A stretch of 35,208 nt of DNA from IMG/VR virus record IMGVR_UViG_3300044730_001448, positions 1 to 35,208 of that record; one strand, given 5' to 3'. The notes below the pieces were generated by a model, which saw nothing but the letters and a program-made list of their open reading frames with translations, was not told the origin of the DNA and made no database searches. The position numbers and the translations under genes were made by a program. Positions within the stretch are counted from its first letter, which is position 1. Each line of letters begins with the position of its first letter. This DNA is from a virus. This document shows positions 34,802-35,208 of this stretch, one piece after another.

Positions 34802-34830
34802 TGTCGGTTGACTTGAGAGTATTGTAGCAG
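34802..34830 (-). promoter_or_regulatory. Promoter-leader repeat, copy 2
   Basis: The minus strand has the extended -10 TGCTACAAT (hexamer at 34826-34821) and leader ...CAACCGACA. It is identical to copy 3 over 29 bases plus three flanking bases. The hexamer lies 27 bases before the ATG at 34793. No good -35 is visible, which fits an extended -10 promoter. Confidence 0.65.
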
Positions 34831-34838
34831 GTCGGGGG

Positions 34839-34949
34839 TCACCACCACCAGCCGCCTTTAGGGTTGAATGGCAGTCCCAACGCGACCCACAGCACGGGGA
34901 CACCGATAGCGGCGACCATCCATAGGGCAGCGGCGACGTAGTGATTCAT
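34839..34949 (-). CDS. Tiny membrane protein, 36 aa
   Basis: The ATG complement is at 34947-34949 and the stop at 34839-34841. The protein reads M-N-H-Y-V-A-A-A-L-W-M-V-A-A-I-G-V-P-V-L, then W-V-A-L-G-L-P-F, then N-P-K-G-G-W-W-W. Residues 4-27 form one transmembrane helix and the tail holds three Trp. The length and layout resemble single-pass small proteins. It has its own upstream repeat (copy 3) and follows the HicA-like gene. Function unknown; a possible small toxin or membrane peptide, by form only. Confidence 0.6.
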   Translation of the reverse strand: MNHYVAAALWMVAAIGVPVLWVALGLPFNPKGGWWW

Positions 34950-34957
34950 CAGGGGGG

Positions 34958-34986
34958 TGTCGGTTGACTTGAGAGTATTGTAGCAG
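34958..34986 (-). promoter_or_regulatory. Promoter-leader repeat, copy 3
   Basis: Same sequence as copy 2, with -10 hexamer at 34982-34977 and 27 bases to the ATG at 34949. It begins directly after the HicA-like stop codon (TGA at 34990-34988), so gene end and promoter abut. Confidence 0.65.
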
Positions 34987-34987
34987 G

Positions 34988-35206
34988 TCAGGCATCCCGT
35001 GCTGCTAGGAGCAGGGCGTGAAACTTGTGAAATTCGTGGGTCATTCCAGGCGATAGGGTCGGGCGTCCCTTGCTTCCGTGAGTCGGCAGGTGGAAGGTCT
35101 GGGAAACTGCTGGGTGGGTCACCTTGTCGTGACTGCCGCCGGGTTTGATGGTGGCGCCTGCCTTGAGAATCAGGCGGCGTGCTTCACGGACCTTGATAGG
35201 GGTCAT
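34988..35206 (-). CDS. HicA-like toxin (mRNA interferase)
   Basis: 72 residues. It has the HicA pattern of an N-terminal helix (R-E-A-R-R-L-I-L-K-A-G), then I-K-P-G-G-S-H-D-K-V, where G-S-H carries the catalytic His of the double-stranded RNA-binding-like fold, then a short strand and a C-terminal helix (M-T-H-E-F-H-K-F-H-A). HicA cleaves mRNA and is usually paired with HicB. A HicB partner could lie beyond the window edge or may be absent, since downstream there is only a 36-residue membrane protein. The start is two bases from the window end, so an upstream start cannot be ruled out. The assignment is by pattern and moderately sure. Confidence 0.65.
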   Translation of the reverse strand: MTPIKVREARRLILKAGATIKPGGSHDKVTHPAVSQTFHLPTHGSKGRPTLSPGMTHEFHKFHALLLAARDA

Positions 35207-35208
35207 CG

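Noticed and set aside
34602-34811. Plus-strand 69-residue frame in the GC-rich block
   Set aside because: It is Gly-rich, antisense to a better candidate, and has no start signal or repeat before it.
34544-34903. Upstream extension of the 103-residue gene to a 223-residue protein
   Set aside because: The extra part is Pro/Ser-rich, crosses the 66-residue gene and two promoter-like repeats, and looks like an open frame forced by high GC.

Overview
The window looks like a piece of a T4-like cyanophage (marine cyanomyovirus) with a foreign-looking end. From 1 to about 34,100 the DNA is AT-rich, and every supported gene lies on the minus strand. The order reads gp25, gp6, a giant gp7-position protein, gp8, a giant DUF4815 protein, small virion proteins, gp13, gp14, gp15 and gp16. 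This is the conserved baseplate-to-neck-to-terminase order of T4-like phages. A cyanophage-type speD and several small proteins I recognise from marine cyanomyoviruses point the same way. No cyanobacterial photosynthesis gene is in view, so the host is inferred, not shown.

Layout in transcription order, right to left. (1) 34,140-35,208: a GC-rich stretch with a HIP1-like GCGATCGC site, a HicA-like toxin gene and three tiny genes, each preceded by a copy of the same promoter-like repeat. (2) 33,034-34,000: an HNH endonuclease and an AbrB-like small protein. (3) 30,640-33,037: a TTGACA-N17-TATGAT promoter followed by a glycosyltransferase-like gene, two tiny conserved genes, a possible ATP-grasp-like gene, speD and an 80-residue protein. 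(4) 14,959-30,609: the baseplate wedge block, including a 3,896-residue protein. (5) 6,322-14,959: a 2,431-residue tail/baseplate protein and four small genes, two of them virion-like. (6) 2,860-6,322: neck and packaging genes gp13-gp16. (7) 1-2,846: where gp17 (large terminase) would be expected after gp16, there are instead a modular basic protein, a small protein with a capsid-targeting-like N-terminus, and a partial virion protein that runs off the edge.

The structural genes are tightly packed, often with TAATG overlaps. Late-promoter-like TATAAATA or CATAAATA boxes lie 21-23 bases upstream of three gene starts, which suggests late transcription units beginning at gp25, gp8 and the 114-residue virion gene.

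The observations most worth following up are the modular, possibly protease-processed internal protein between the terminase genes; a YHYH-type domain inside the gp7-position giant; beta-type repeats shared by four different structural proteins; and the GC-rich terminal block with its repeated promoter-leader cassette, which is either a captured host/mobile segment or an assembly chimera.
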